Position numbers and translations under genes: made by a program. A stretch of DNA of 64,000 nt from Burkholderiales bacterium (lineage in GTDB: Bacteria; Pseudomonadota; Gammaproteobacteria; Burkholderiales; Burkholderiaceae_C). The DNA is taken from NCBI GenBank assembly GCA_028868855.1, contig JAGWTR010000001.1:310001-374000 (forward strand), given 5' to 3'. How positions within the stretch are numbered: position 1 is the stretch's first letter; the number at the start of each line of letters is the position of its first letter. A model generated the notes under the pieces. The model searched no databases and had not been told where the DNA came from. It saw nothing but the letters and a program-made list of their open reading frames with translations. Below, piece by piece: positions 27,191 to 36,201 of the stretch.

Positions 27191-27772
27191 ATGGCCATCA
27201 ACGACGACCATCTGCGTGAAGACCTGCTGACCTCCCAGCAGGTCTATCGGGGGCATTTTCTGGACGTGCGGCGCGATGTGGTACGCCTGCCCGATGGCCG
27301 AGAGACGACACGTGAATACGTGGTGCATCCCGGCGCGGTGATGATCGTGGCGATGCTGCCTGATGGCCGACTCGTGATGGAGCGCCAATACCGCTACCCT
27401 GTGGGCCAGACCATGATCGAGTTTCCTGCAGGCAAGCTGGATGCGGGTGAGGGTGGATGGGTTTGTGCCCAGCGTGAGTTGCAAGAAGAAACCGGCTACA
27501 GAGCTCACCGTTGGGCCAAAGCGGGCATCATGCACCCAGTGATCGGCTACGCGACCGAGATCATTGAGATCTGGTTTGCCGACAATTTGACCCCTGGCGA
27601 ACGCCATTTGGACGACGGTGAGTTCCTGGATGTGTTCGCGGCCAGCGCCGATGAGTTGGACCAGTGGATGCAGCAGGGCGCGCTGACCGATGCCAAGACG
27701 ATTGTCGGGATGATGTGGCTAAAGCAGTGGCGCTCGGGGGGCTGGCCCCTGGACTGGCAGACGATTGACTAG
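27191..27772 (+). CDS. NUDIX hydrolase, ADP-ribose pyrophosphatase type
   Basis: This 193-residue protein has an intact NUDIX box (GKLDAGEGGWVCAQRELQEE followed by TGY, about residues 82-104) with the metal-binding glutamates of the RExxEExG core. Flanking sequence such as YVVHPGAVMIVAML and RQYRYPVGQTMIEFPAGK resembles ADP-ribose/ADP-sugar pyrophosphatases (NudF type), which turn ADP-ribose into AMP and ribose 5-phosphate. It follows the DUF2818 gene after 19 bases and may be the last gene of the nuo transcript. Its stop overlaps that of the convergent oxidase gene by four bases. Confidence 0.85.
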   Translation: MAINDDHLREDLLTSQQVYRGHFLDVRRDVVRLPDGRETTREYVVHPGAVMIVAMLPDGRLVMERQYRYPVGQTMIEFPAGKLDAGEGGWVCAQRELQEETGYRAHRWAKAGIMHPVIGYATEIIEIWFADNLTPGERHLDDGEFLDVFAASADELDQWMQQGALTDAKTIVGMMWLKQWRSGGWPLDWQTID

Positions 27773-29265
27773 CCTGGTGTGTGCCCCGACGGCGTGGCGA
27801 GCAGCCGCCCAGGGTTCATCAAGTCTTGCGGGTCAAGTGCCTGTTTGATGGCACGCATCATCTGCATCGCCACGGGTGTTTTGCGTTGGACCAGTTCATC
27901 ACGCTTGAGCAAGCCAATGCCATGTTCCGCCGAAATGGTGCCGCCCAGACTCAAGGCAACGTCATAGACCAAGTGGTTGACCTGCGTTTCGTGGCGCGCC
28001 AGAAATTCGTGGGCGTCCATGCTTGATGGGCCTTGCACGTTGTAGTGCAGGTTGCCATCACCAAGGTGCCCGAAGCACGCCACACGGCAGCCTGCAAAGG
28101 CCTGCTCCAACTGGCTTTGCGCGGCACGCACAAAGGTTGGGACGGCCGAGGTGGGCACGGCGATGTCGTGCTTGACCATGAGGCCCTCTAGCCGCTCTGC
28201 GCTGGGAATGGCCTCGCGCAACGCCCACATGGCTCGGCGTTGTCCGTGGCTTTGGGCCAAGCTGGCGTCCAGGGCTTCGCCGGCGTCCAGTGCTTGGGTC
28301 AGCAGGGTTTCCAGGGCGGCTCGCGCGCTGGCGTCTGAGTCCGGGCTGGCGGTGTCGATCAAGACGGTCCAGGCCGGTGCATCGCCACTCATCAGCGGCG
28401 CCATGGCCTTGGCGTGGTCGGGCAGGTGCTTGTGCACGAGGGCCACGGTCCAGGCCTGCATGACTTCAAAGCCGGTCAGGCCGGCGTCCAGTCGCGCGCG
28501 GGCGCGGTGCAGTAGGGCAACGGCGGCATCTAGGCTGGGGCAGTCCACCAGCGCGGCTACCTGGCCGGCAGGCTCCGGGAACAGGCGCAATGTCGCGGCG
28601 GTGATGATGCCCAGGGTGCCTTCGCTGCCGATGAACAGGTCGCGCAGGTCGTAACCGCTGTTGTCCTTGCGCAGGGCCGTGAGGCCATTCCAGACCTCGC
28701 CTTGCGGGGTGACCACTTCCAGGCCCAGGCACAGTTCACGGGCGGTGCCGTAGCGCAGCACCTGGGTGCCTCCGGCGTTGCTGGCAAGGTTGCCGCCGAT
28801 GGTGCAGGTGCCTTCCGAGGCCAGGCTCAGTGGGAACAGGAGGCCAGCATCCTTCGCCGCTTGCTGGACCTGAGCCAACAGGCAACCGGCCTGCACGGTG
28901 ATGGAGAGGTTGGCGGCGTCCACAGCAACGATGCGATTCAAACGGGTGAGGCTCACTAGTAGTTGCTGCCCGCTGTCGTCCGGGGTGGATGCGCCTACCA
29001 GTCCGGTGTTGCCGCCCTGAGGCACGATGGCCACGTTGTGGTCAGCGCACAGACGGGTCACGGCGGCGACCTCGGCCACGTCGCGGGGGCGCGCAATGGC
29101 CAAGGCCCGGCCTTGGTAGCGGCCGCGCCAGTCGTTCAGGTAGGCGCCAAGGGGGGGGGCGTCCTGCCCAGGCACGATTACCCCGTCCTCGCCCAACAGA
29201 CTCAGCAAGGCCGTTAAAAAATCGGGCAGGTCTGACGGGCCTGTGACGCTTTGGTACTCGGTCAT
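27769..29265 (-). CDS. FAD-linked oxidase, D-2-hydroxyacid dehydrogenase type (GlcD/DLD-like)
   Basis: This protein of about 498 residues has an N-terminal PCMH-type FAD-binding domain (about 45-225; VPQGGNTGLVGAST and SLASEGTCTIGGNLASNAGG) and a C-terminal FAD-oxidase domain ending HGIGLLKRDELVQ. Such enzymes oxidise D-lactate, glycolate or D-2-hydroxyglutarate, passing electrons to a quinone, cytochrome or flavoprotein acceptor. The substrate cannot be assigned from sequence. The ATG at 29265 has GAGG upstream; the codon at 29277 is TTG. A run of nine identical bases at 29151-29159 lies in its early coding part. It is downstream of and close to the DUF2069 gene. Confidence 0.85.
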   Translation of the reverse strand: MTEYQSVTGPSDLPDFLTALLSLLGEDGVIVPGQDAPPLGAYLNDWRGRYQGRALAIARPRDVAEVAAVTRLCADHNVAIVPQGGNTGLVGASTPDDSGQQLLVSLTRLNRIVAVDAANLSITVQAGCLLAQVQQAAKDAGLLFPLSLASEGTCTIGGNLASNAGGTQVLRYGTARELCLGLEVVTPQGEVWNGLTALRKDNSGYDLRDLFIGSEGTLGIITAATLRLFPEPAGQVAALVDCPSLDAAVALLHRARARLDAGLTGFEVMQAWTVALVHKHLPDHAKAMAPLMSGDAPAWTVLIDTASPDSDASARAALETLLTQALDAGEALDASLAQSHGQRRAMWALREAIPSAERLEGLMVKHDIAVPTSAVPTFVRAAQSQLEQAFAGCRVACFGHLGDGNLHYNVQGPSSMDAHEFLARHETQVNHLVYDVALSLGGTISAEHGIGLLKRDELVQRKTPVAMQMMRAIKQALDPQDLMNPGRLLATPSGHTPG

Positions 29266-29273
29266 GGTTAGCC

Positions 29274-29696
29274 TCAAGCCGGCGGTCGCGCCTTGTCTTT
29301 CAGTCGCAAGCGAACATAGACAGAACAGGCTGTGAACAGCACCAGACTGAGCACGACTTCAATGCCCGCCAGGATTTGACTCAACCCTGCGTCGCTGAAG
29401 GCGCGCATGGTGCCTTCGGTGAAATAGAGCCACACCAGCAGTGACAGCCAACGGACGGTGTACATGCGATGCCTGAGTAGGCCGGTGATGCCGAGGGTGA
29501 GGGGGATCACTTTCAGTGCCAGCATGCCGGTGCCGCCTTTCAATGGCGCCAGCATCAATTCCCACAGCAGGCCCAGCACGATCAGTCCGATGACGGAAGC
29601 GAAGGCAATCCATCGGACGGTGTTGATGGCCCGCAGCCGCGCGGGCGAGTGTTGGTGCAAAGGGCCCGAGGGCAGGGGAGCTGTGGTGTCAGGCAT
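29274..29696 (-). CDS. DUF2069 family membrane protein
   Basis: This protein of about 140 residues has four predicted membrane helices (around 27-50, 55-73, 82-100 and 106-128) and short polar ends; its pattern fits the DUF2069 family. Function is unknown. The ATG at 29696 is preferred; ATGs at 29732/29729 would add 12 residues and nearly abut the divergent YihY-type gene. It ends nine bases before the FAD-oxidase start, so the two are probably co-transcribed. Confidence 0.7.
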   Translation of the reverse strand: MPDTTAPLPSGPLHQHSPARLRAINTVRWIAFASVIGLIVLGLLWELMLAPLKGGTGMLALKVIPLTLGITGLLRHRMYTVRWLSLLVWLYFTEGTMRAFSDAGLSQILAGIEVVLSLVLFTACSVYVRLRLKDKARPPA

Positions 29697-29738
29697 CAAT
29701 TGGCGTGTTTGGTTAGGGTGAGATGGCATCATAGCCAG

Positions 29739-30980
29739 ATGATGTCGAAATTGACCGAATGGTCGCGAGCCCGCCAGCGTTGGGCCGCGTTGATCGTTAC
29801 CTTGCAGCAGTGGCCGTGGGCGCAAACCCTTGTGACGCTGCGCCAGCGTTTTCGCGAGGATCGCCTGGGCTTGACCGCAGGCAGCTTAACCTTCACCACG
29901 ACGATTGCGCTCGTCCCACTGTTCACCGTGATGCTGGCTTTGTTCAGCGCCTTTCCGGTGTTTTCGCGATTTCGGCAAGCCCTAGAGCAGGAGTTCATCC
30001 AGGGCTTCGTGCCGGATGCGATCGCCAAACCGGTGTTGTTGGCGTTGACGAAGTTTGCACTAAAAGCCAGCCAACTGGGTGGGGTGGGTCTGATCGGATT
30101 GGGGGTGACCGCCGTGGCCCTGATGTTGACCATCGATCACACACTCAATGCCATCTGGCGGGTTCGCACCCCGCGCTCTATCGCTCAGAAGGTGCTGGTG
30201 TACTGGGCGGCCTTGACTTTGGGGCCGCTGCTACTGGGCGTCAGTTTGTCGGTGACTTCGTATGTGCTGTCGGCCTCTCGGGGCCTGGTGAGTGAGTTGC
30301 CGGGAGGGGTGAGTTTCTTTCTGGCGGTGATCATCTTTGGCATGCAGACGGCCGGATTTGCCGCGCTGTTTCGCTACGTGCCCAACACCTATGTGCGTTG
30401 GGAGCATGCTTGGGGCGGGGCGGTGTTCGTGACGCTGGCTTTGGAATTGGGCCAAAAAGGGATCGCCCTGTACTTGAGCAAGGTGCCGGTGTACGCCAAC
30501 ATCTATGGGGCTTTTGCGGCGGTGCCGATCCTTCTGGTGTGGATCTACCTGAGTTGGGTGATCGTGCTGTTGGGCGCGGTGATCGCGGCTTACACGCCCA
30601 GTTTGTTGTCGCAAGTCAAGCGCTGGCCTGACACGCCAGGCTACCGTTTCCAACTGGGGTTGGCGCTGCTCAAGGCCCTGGCCACGGTTCAGCATGAAGC
30701 ACAGCGTGGCTACACCGCTGAAGCCTTGGCCGGTTTGTTGCGCACCGACCCCCTGCAGATTGAACCCATTGTTGAAACACTGGTTGAACTGGATTGGGCC
30801 GCCCGGCTGGATGAGCCGGAGGGTGAAGGGGGCGGGCGTTTTGTGTTGCTGTGTGATCCAGACCGAACCCTGATCGCACCCTTGGTGGGCCGCTTGTTGC
30901 TCAAGCCTGATGGCTTTACGTTTGGATTCTGGTCGGCCACAAAACTTGATGAGGTCACCTTGAGGCAAGCGCTGGAATGA
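29739..30980 (+). CDS. YihY/UPF0761 family inner-membrane protein
   Basis: This 412-413 residue protein has an N-terminal domain of six membrane helices (about 35-300) with the conserved DRLGLTAGSLTFTTTIALVPLF and LSWVIVLLGAVIAAY segments of the YihY/virulence-factor-BrkB group. Despite older names it is not an RNase. The C-terminal 110 residues are soluble and look like a winged-helix-type regulatory extension (AEALAGLLRTDPLQIEPIVETL). Function is unknown. ATGs at 29739 and 29742 are adjacent. The gene is divergent from the DUF2069 gene. Confidence 0.8.
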   Translation: MMSKLTEWSRARQRWAALIVTLQQWPWAQTLVTLRQRFREDRLGLTAGSLTFTTTIALVPLFTVMLALFSAFPVFSRFRQALEQEFIQGFVPDAIAKPVLLALTKFALKASQLGGVGLIGLGVTAVALMLTIDHTLNAIWRVRTPRSIAQKVLVYWAALTLGPLLLGVSLSVTSYVLSASRGLVSELPGGVSFFLAVIIFGMQTAGFAALFRYVPNTYVRWEHAWGGAVFVTLALELGQKGIALYLSKVPVYANIYGAFAAVPILLVWIYLSWVIVLLGAVIAAYTPSLLSQVKRWPDTPGYRFQLGLALLKALATVQHEAQRGYTAEALAGLLRTDPLQIEPIVETLVELDWAARLDEPEGEGGGRFVLLCDPDRTLIAPLVGRLLLKPDGFTFGFWSATKLDEVTLRQALE

Positions 30981-31119
30981 CTGGCGCGGCCGGTTCAAGC
31001 GCACAATTTAGGGCAAGTTTGCACTCTTTTCGCATTGGTGTTTATGCCATCTTGCGGCACTATTGCCGAAAGGTGTTAGATGTGTTCTTGTGTAACGCAC
31101 AATAAGAGGAGACTAGATC

Positions 31120-31587
31120 ATGAAAGTCAGCGACATCCTTCGCGTCAAAGGCAGCACGCTCTACACGATACAGCCCGATCAACAACTGGCTGAAGCGGTC
31201 AACACAATGGCTCAGTTTGACATTGGATCGTTGGTGGTGATGGAGCATGGTGATGTGGTGGGCATGCTGACGTTCCGGGAAGTGATGCAGGCGATCGTGC
31301 GCAATAAGGGGGCCATTGGCGACACCCGCGTGCGCTCCGTGATGGACGACCATCCGCTGACCTGCACGCCCGACACCGAGATCGACGAGGTGCGGCGCAT
31401 GATGCTCAGCCGCCATGCGCGCTACATGCCGGTCATGACGCAAAAGACACTGATGGGTGTGATGTCCTTCTACGACGTGGCCAAGGCCGTGGTCGACAGC
31501 CAGGACTTCGAGAACCGCATGCTCAAGGCATATATCCGCGACTGGCCTGTGGAAGAGGCTGGCGGTGAGCGTCGGGCGCTTTTGTGA
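31120..31587 (+). CDS. CBS-domain protein
   Basis: This 155-residue soluble protein consists almost entirely of a tandem CBS pair (about 5-60 and 72-130), a Bateman module that usually senses adenine nucleotides or S-adenosyl ligands. [17 protein letters not shown] and [15 protein letters not shown] are the paired CBS strand-helix elements. No effector domain is fused, so partner and role are unknown. A strong AGGAG precedes the ATG. The 139-base gap upstream contains only weak promoter-like elements. Confidence 0.85.
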   Translation: MKVSDILRVKGSTLYTIQPDQQLAEAVNTMAQFDIGSLVVMEHGDVVGMLTFREVMQAIVRNKGAIGDTRVRSVMDDHPLTCTPDTEIDEVRRMMLSRHARYMPVMTQKTLMGVMSFYDVAKAVVDSQDFENRMLKAYIRDWPVEEAGGERRALL

Positions 31588-31684
31588 CCGCTTCGGCCAT
31601 CTGAAGAAGGGAAGTCGGCTGTACTTCCCGTTGCGTTCATGGGGGACAATAGAGAACTTACCTCTTTTTAACCTGGTTCGCGCT

Positions 31685-32806
31685 ATGTCTGGCAGCACCT
31701 TTGGACTTCTGTTTTCGGTCACCAATTTTGGCGAATCGCACGGGCCGGCCATCGGCTGCGTGATTGATGGCTGCCCACCTGGCATGTCGCTGTCTGAATC
31801 AGACATTCAGCCTGACCTGGATCTGCGCCGCCCGGGCACGTCCCGCCACGTCACCCAGCGCAATGAGCCTGACGCCGTCGAGATCCTCAGCGGGGTCTAT
31901 GAAGGCAAGACCACGGGCGCGCCGATTGCCCTGCTGATCCGCAACACGGACCAGCGCAGCAAGGATTACGGCAACATCTTGCAGACCTTCCGCCCAGGGC
32001 ATGCCGACTACACCTACTGGCACAAATACGGCCTGCGTGATCCACGCGGTGGCGGGCGTTCATCGGCGCGTTTGACGGCGCCGATGGTGGCGGCGGGCGC
32101 CGTGGCCAAGAAGTGGTTGCGCGAACAATTCGGCACCGAATTTCGTGGTGCCATGACGCAACTTGGTGATGTGGTCATTGCATTCGAGGGCTGGGAGCAC
32201 GTCCGCAATAACCCCTTCTTTGCGGCCAACGTCAGCCAGATCGACGCGATGGAAGACTACATGGACGAGTTGCGCAAGGCCGGCGACTCCTGTGGTGCGC
32301 GGCTGATGGTCGAAGCCACCAATGTGCCCGTGGGGCTGGGCGCGCCGCTGTTTGACAAGCTGGACGCCGACATTGCCTACGCCATGATGGGTATCAACGC
32401 GGTCAAGGGGGTCGAAATTGGTGCCGGGTTTGGCTGCGTGACCCAGAAGGGCAGCGAGCATGGCGACGAGTTGACGCCGCAAGGCTTTGCGTCGAACCAT
32501 TCCGGTGGCGTCTTGGGCGGCATTTCGACGGGGCAAGATCTGCGCGTGTCGATCGCGATCAAGCCGACCAGCTCGATCCGCATTCCGCGCCAGTCCATTG
32601 ATCTGAATGGTCAGCCAGCGACGGTGGAAACCTTTGGCCGCCACGACCCCTGCGTGGGTATTCGCGCCACGCCGATTGCCGAGGCCATGCTGGCTTTGGT
32701 GCTGATGGATCACGCCTTGTTGAATCGCGCGCAATGCGGCGACGTGGTGGTGAGCACGCCAAAGATTCCCGCACGTACACCATCAATGGTGCAGGCATCG
32801 CCTTGA
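31685..32806 (+). CDS. aroC: Chorismate synthase
   Basis: This 373-residue cytoplasmic enzyme converts 5-enolpyruvylshikimate 3-phosphate to chorismate with reduced FMN, the last common step of aromatic synthesis. The family signatures are [18 protein letters not shown] near residue 14, GRSSARLTA near 126 (FMN and phosphate binding) and [17 protein letters not shown] near 320. The start ATG at 31685 yields the normal N-terminus MSGSTFG. The longer in-frame extension back to 31565 overlaps the CBS gene. Its product feeds the pabBC fusion encoded nearby. Confidence 0.97.
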   Translation: MSGSTFGLLFSVTNFGESHGPAIGCVIDGCPPGMSLSESDIQPDLDLRRPGTSRHVTQRNEPDAVEILSGVYEGKTTGAPIALLIRNTDQRSKDYGNILQTFRPGHADYTYWHKYGLRDPRGGGRSSARLTAPMVAAGAVAKKWLREQFGTEFRGAMTQLGDVVIAFEGWEHVRNNPFFAANVSQIDAMEDYMDELRKAGDSCGARLMVEATNVPVGLGAPLFDKLDADIAYAMMGINAVKGVEIGAGFGCVTQKGSEHGDELTPQGFASNHSGGVLGGISTGQDLRVSIAIKPTSSIRIPRQSIDLNGQPATVETFGRHDPCVGIRATPIAEAMLALVLMDHALLNRAQCGDVVVSTPKIPARTPSMVQASP

Positions 32807-32815
32807 TTTGTCTGA

Positions 32816-33208
32816 TCAGTGTTCGATCAGTTCAATCTTGTAGCCATCCGGGTCGGTGATGAAGGCGATCATGGTGTCCCCGCCCTTGACTGGGCCGGGC
32901 TCGCGAGTGATGGCGCCACCTAAGGCAGCGGCTTTGGCGCGCACCGCATCGCACGTGGCCACGATGTCGTCCACGCCGATGGCGATGTGGCCGTAGGCTG
33001 TGCCCAGTTCGTACTGGGTGACGCCGTAGTTGTAGGTCAACTCCAGCTCGGCATGCTCGGGGTTGCGGCCATAGCCTAGGAAAGACAGGCTGTATTGCTG
33101 GTCGGGACGGTCGGTGGTGCGCAGCAGGGTCATGCCCAGCACCTGGGTGTAGAAATCAATCGATCGTTGCAAATTGCTGACCCGCAACATGGTGTGCAAA
33201 AGACGCAT
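32816..33208 (-). CDS. gloA: Lactoylglutathione lyase (glyoxalase I)
   Basis: This 130-residue metalloenzyme converts the methylglyoxal-glutathione hemithioacetal to S-lactoylglutathione. The metal ligands fit the vicinal-oxygen-chelate fold: His in LLHTMLRV near 5, Glu in ELELTYNYG near 56, His in GHIAIGVDD near 74 and Glu in YKIELIEH near 127. GGAG lies suitably before the ATG at 33208. It is the last gene of a minus-strand run and starts 11 bases beyond the pabBC stop. Confidence 0.95.
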   Translation of the reverse strand: MRLLHTMLRVSNLQRSIDFYTQVLGMTLLRTTDRPDQQYSLSFLGYGRNPEHAELELTYNYGVTQYELGTAYGHIAIGVDDIVATCDAVRAKAAALGGAITREPGPVKGGDTMIAFITDPDGYKIELIEH

Positions 33209-33219
33209 GGTGATTCTCC

Positions 33220-35133
33220 TCAAGGTTCAATCTTCTGGGTGGGTGCCAGCACGACATCGAGCCATCCGCGCACGCTATTGATCAGCGCAAGTCCCTGCGC
33301 TTGGCGCACATCGTCAAGGGTCAGGGTGCGCTCTTGCAAGCGCCCCTCAGCCAGCAGGGTTTCGCGCATCACCCCGGGCAACAAGCCGGCCGACAGGGGC
33401 GGCGTGTACCAGGTGGCATCGCCCTGGAGTTGCACGGCGACGTTGCCGATGGTGAATTCGGTAATTTCGCCGTTGGGGTTCCACAGCAGGGTGTCAAAAC
33501 AACCCGGTGGCGGCGTGAAGGGCGCATAGGCCAGTCGGTGCGTGGTCTTGTGGGCAATGAATTCATCCGCCGGGGGCATGGGCTGGCAGGCCAGATTGAC
33601 GCGAATGGGGGGCGCGTCTGTGGCCGTCGGCGCGAGCGGGTTGGCGTCGCACAGCACCTGGCCATGAGCATCGACACGCAGGCGGATTTTGTGAACGCCG
33701 TGGGGAAGGATATGGCTTTGTCGCGCCAGCGCATCGTGTATCGAGGCCTCGTCCAGCGGGAAGTTGAAATGAGCGGCGGCACGGGTCAGGCGCTCCAGGT
33801 GACGCGTCAGTCGGGTGATGTGGCCGTGGTCAAGTCGCAGCGATTCCAGCAGATCGAAGGGCTGGGCCGCGCGCCTGAGGAAGGCCTGTTTTTGTTGCCA
33901 TTCCTGGGCTTCGGCTTCAGCGGTTGCGTCCAGGGTGATGCCGCTTCCGATGCCGCAGTGGGCCTGCCAGCCGCCTGGTTGCAGGTGCAGCACCACGGTA
34001 CGGATTGGCACGTTGAAGGTGACTTCACCGCCGGGAGTCATCAGCCCCATGGCGCCGCAATACAGCCCACGCGGAGCGCCTTCCAGCGCGGCAATGTGGT
34101 GCATGGCACGTCGTTTGGGGGCCCCGGTGACCGAGCCGCAGGGGAACAAAGCGGCGAAGATGTCCGATAGTCTCAGATCGGCGCGGGTGCGGGCCTGCAC
34201 GGTTGAGGTCATTTGCCACACCGTGGGCAGGGCCTGCACGTCGAACAAGGAGGGCACCTGCACCGAGCCCACCTCGGCAATGCGCGACAGGTCGTTGCGT
34301 AGCAGGTCGACGATCATGAGGTTTTCGGCCCGCTCTTTGGCGCTAGTTTGGAGGTGTCGGGCGGCGTCGGCGTCGGCTTGCTGCGTGGCGCCGCGCGCGG
34401 CGGTGCCTTTCATGGGGCGGGTGGTGATGCGGCCGTCCTGCCAGTGAAAAAATAACTCCGGTGAGACGCTCAGCACGTGGCTGGGGGCGCCACCTGTTTC
34501 AGGCGTGGGGGGCAGTGTTGCGGTGTCCAGGTACGCTGCATAGCCCTTGGGTTGGCTGCGGTGCAAGGCCTCGAAGTAGGCCAGAGGTGTCGTTGATGCG
34601 CCGGGCGTGAGTGCGCTGTTCAAGGTCGTGGTCAGGTTGATCTGGTAGACCTCGCCATTGCGGATCAACTCATGGATGGCGCCGACCTGCGTTTTAAAAG
34701 TGGCGGGGGACAAGGGCGATTGCCAGGGCTGGGTTTGCCACGCGGCGAGCGGCATCGGTTGGGCGGCAAACACGGCCTCAGGCCACGGGTGAGCGTGATC
34801 AAAGACCGCGAACACGGCCAGTGGCTCGCCGGTCTGGGGCGGGAGCACGGGCAGGGCTGCATCGAAGGCCGAGGCCGCTTCGAAAGCCACCCAGCCAAGG
34901 CACCAGTGACCTTGGCGAGCGTACTCGTGGGCGGTGTCGATCACGCTGGCGACCTGGCTGGGCTCGGTGGCCACCAGCCAGTGCAGGGCCGGCCCGAAAG
35001 CGTGACGCTGTCGCTCCTGCGGTGGCCGCTGTGTCCCCTGCGGGTTGGGCTGATCCACTTCGCCTGTGTCGGGGCGGGGCGGAAAGTCGACCAGGGCCAC
35101 CAGAGGCGGCCCGGATGCCGCACTATCGGCCAT
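33220..35133 (-). CDS. pabB: Fused aminodeoxychorismate synthase component I / aminodeoxychorismate lyase
   Basis: This protein of about 637 residues combines two steps of 4-aminobenzoate synthesis for folate. The N-terminal chorismate-binding domain (about 60-420) shows [57 protein letters not shown] and [15 protein letters not shown]. The C-terminal region (about 430-637) is a PLP class-IV aminotransferase-like PabC domain with the catalytic lysine in HKTTHRLAY and [12 protein letters not shown]. Thus amination of chorismate and elimination of pyruvate are on one chain. Glutamine amidotransferase (PabA) is not in this window. The ATG at 35133 overlaps the dsbB end by 11 bases. Confidence 0.9.
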   Translation of the reverse strand: MADSAASGPPLVALVDFPPRPDTGEVDQPNPQGTQRPPQERQRHAFGPALHWLVATEPSQVASVIDTAHEYARQGHWCLGWVAFEAASAFDAALPVLPPQTGEPLAVFAVFDHAHPWPEAVFAAQPMPLAAWQTQPWQSPLSPATFKTQVGAIHELIRNGEVYQINLTTTLNSALTPGASTTPLAYFEALHRSQPKGYAAYLDTATLPPTPETGGAPSHVLSVSPELFFHWQDGRITTRPMKGTAARGATQQADADAARHLQTSAKERAENLMIVDLLRNDLSRIAEVGSVQVPSLFDVQALPTVWQMTSTVQARTRADLRLSDIFAALFPCGSVTGAPKRRAMHHIAALEGAPRGLYCGAMGLMTPGGEVTFNVPIRTVVLHLQPGGWQAHCGIGSGITLDATAEAEAQEWQQKQAFLRRAAQPFDLLESLRLDHGHITRLTRHLERLTRAAAHFNFPLDEASIHDALARQSHILPHGVHKIRLRVDAHGQVLCDANPLAPTATDAPPIRVNLACQPMPPADEFIAHKTTHRLAYAPFTPPPGCFDTLLWNPNGEITEFTIGNVAVQLQGDATWYTPPLSAGLLPGVMRETLLAEGRLQERTLTLDDVRQAQGLALINSVRGWLDVVLAPTQKIEP

Positions 35134-35620
35134 CAGCGCGCAAGGCGCACCACAGGCCGGTAGCGACCAGCAGCACGAACAAGCCCAGACTCCAGAATTC
35201 GAATGGCATGCCGGCCAGCTGGGCGGCGGCGTCGGCGCAGGAGGCCCGCACTTCAAAGATGTCGGGCCAGGCGGTGTCCAGTTGCAGGCCCGAGATGATG
35301 CGGTCGGCCAGCGTCAGGTTGCACGAACTTGAACGGGCGGCCACGAAGTGCTGATACCAGGCAGCGGCGGCCCCGGAAGCGGCCACAGGAACGATCAGCC
35401 AGGCGGCCAGTCTGGGGATGATTCTGCCGCCCAGTGGCGGGCCGAAGAGGGCGCCCAGCGCTGCCACAGCAGCGATCAACAAAAATTGAATGCGCTGCAG
35501 GATGCACCAGGGGCAGGGCTGCATGCCCAGTCGATGTTGGGCCAGTAGAGCCCCCGCCACGGCGATCACGCACACGACGGAGACCAACGCCAGCACCACG
35601 CGCGTATCGCGAGCCGCCAT
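35123..35620 (-). CDS. dsbB: Disulfide bond formation protein B
   Basis: This quinone reductase of about 165 residues and four helices sits in the inner membrane and reoxidises DsbA. The first periplasmic loop has the redox pair CPWC near residue 36. The second loop carries two further cysteines (SSSCNL and RASCADA, about 96 and 123), as in canonical DsbB. The ATG at 35620 lies two bases past the ridA stop, and the 3' end overlaps pabB. A dsbA is not seen here. Confidence 0.93.
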   Translation of the reverse strand: MAARDTRVVLALVSVVCVIAVAGALLAQHRLGMQPCPWCILQRIQFLLIAAVAALGALFGPPLGGRIIPRLAAWLIVPVAASGAAAAWYQHFVAARSSSCNLTLADRIISGLQLDTAWPDIFEVRASCADAAAQLAGMPFEFWSLGLFVLLVATGLWCALRADGR

Positions 35621-35621
35621 T

Positions 35622-36077
35622 TCAAGCCACCTCGGCAATCAGTTCGATCTCGACGCAGGCACCCAGCGGAATTTGGGCCACGCCAAAGGCGCTGCGGGCA
35701 TGGCGGCCGGACTCGCCCAGCACGTCGACCAACAACTCGGAGCAGCCGTTGGTGACCAGGTGGTGTTCGGTGAAGTCGGCGCTGCTGTTGACCAAGCTCA
35801 CGACCTTGACGATGCGCACGACCTTGTCCAGCCCTCCTGCGGCCACCTGCAGCGTGCCCAACAGGTCAATGGCAATGGCGCGCGCGGCTTGTTGGCCATC
35901 GGCGGTGAGCATGGTTTTGCCCAGTTGGCCAGCCCAGACCTTGCCGTCTTTTTTGGCAATGTGGCCCGACAGAAAAACGAGGTTGCCGGTGCGGGTGAAG
36001 GGTAGGTAGGAAGCGGCCGGCGCGGCCACGGGGGGCAGCGTGATTCCCAGGGCGTTCAGGCGGTCTTGAATGGACAT
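35622..36077 (-). CDS. RidA/YjgF family protein
   Basis: This protein of about 151 residues has the YjgF/YER057c/UK114 fold. Members hydrolyse reactive enamines and imines from PLP enzymes, but this subfamily (long form, GNLVFLSGHIAKKDGKVWAGQLG and GQQAARAIAIDLLGTLQ) is less well characterised. The canonical arginine and GxExE-type C-terminal segment appear as PLGACVEIELIAEVA. It is first in the ridA-dsbB-pabBC-gloA string. The codon at 36095 is TTG, so the ATG at 36077 is chosen. Confidence 0.88.
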   Translation of the reverse strand: MSIQDRLNALGITLPPVAAPAASYLPFTRTGNLVFLSGHIAKKDGKVWAGQLGKTMLTADGQQAARAIAIDLLGTLQVAAGGLDKVVRIVKVVSLVNSSADFTEHHLVTNGCSELLVDVLGESGRHARSAFGVAQIPLGACVEIELIAEVA

Positions 36078-36201
36078 GGTGTCAAAGCGATTCAATCAAT
36101 TGGTGGTGCGGGCAGGTCCCCCCTTCGTGGGGTGCGCCGTGCCCGTGCAAATGCGTGCTGCGATCCTACACTGTTGGATCGATGGATAAGGGAGGCGGGG
36201 C

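Noticed and set aside
31609-31629. GGGAAGT/ACTTCCC hairpin between the CBS gene and aroC
   Set aside because: A seven-pair stem but no following T-run, so I do not call a terminator. It may be incidental.
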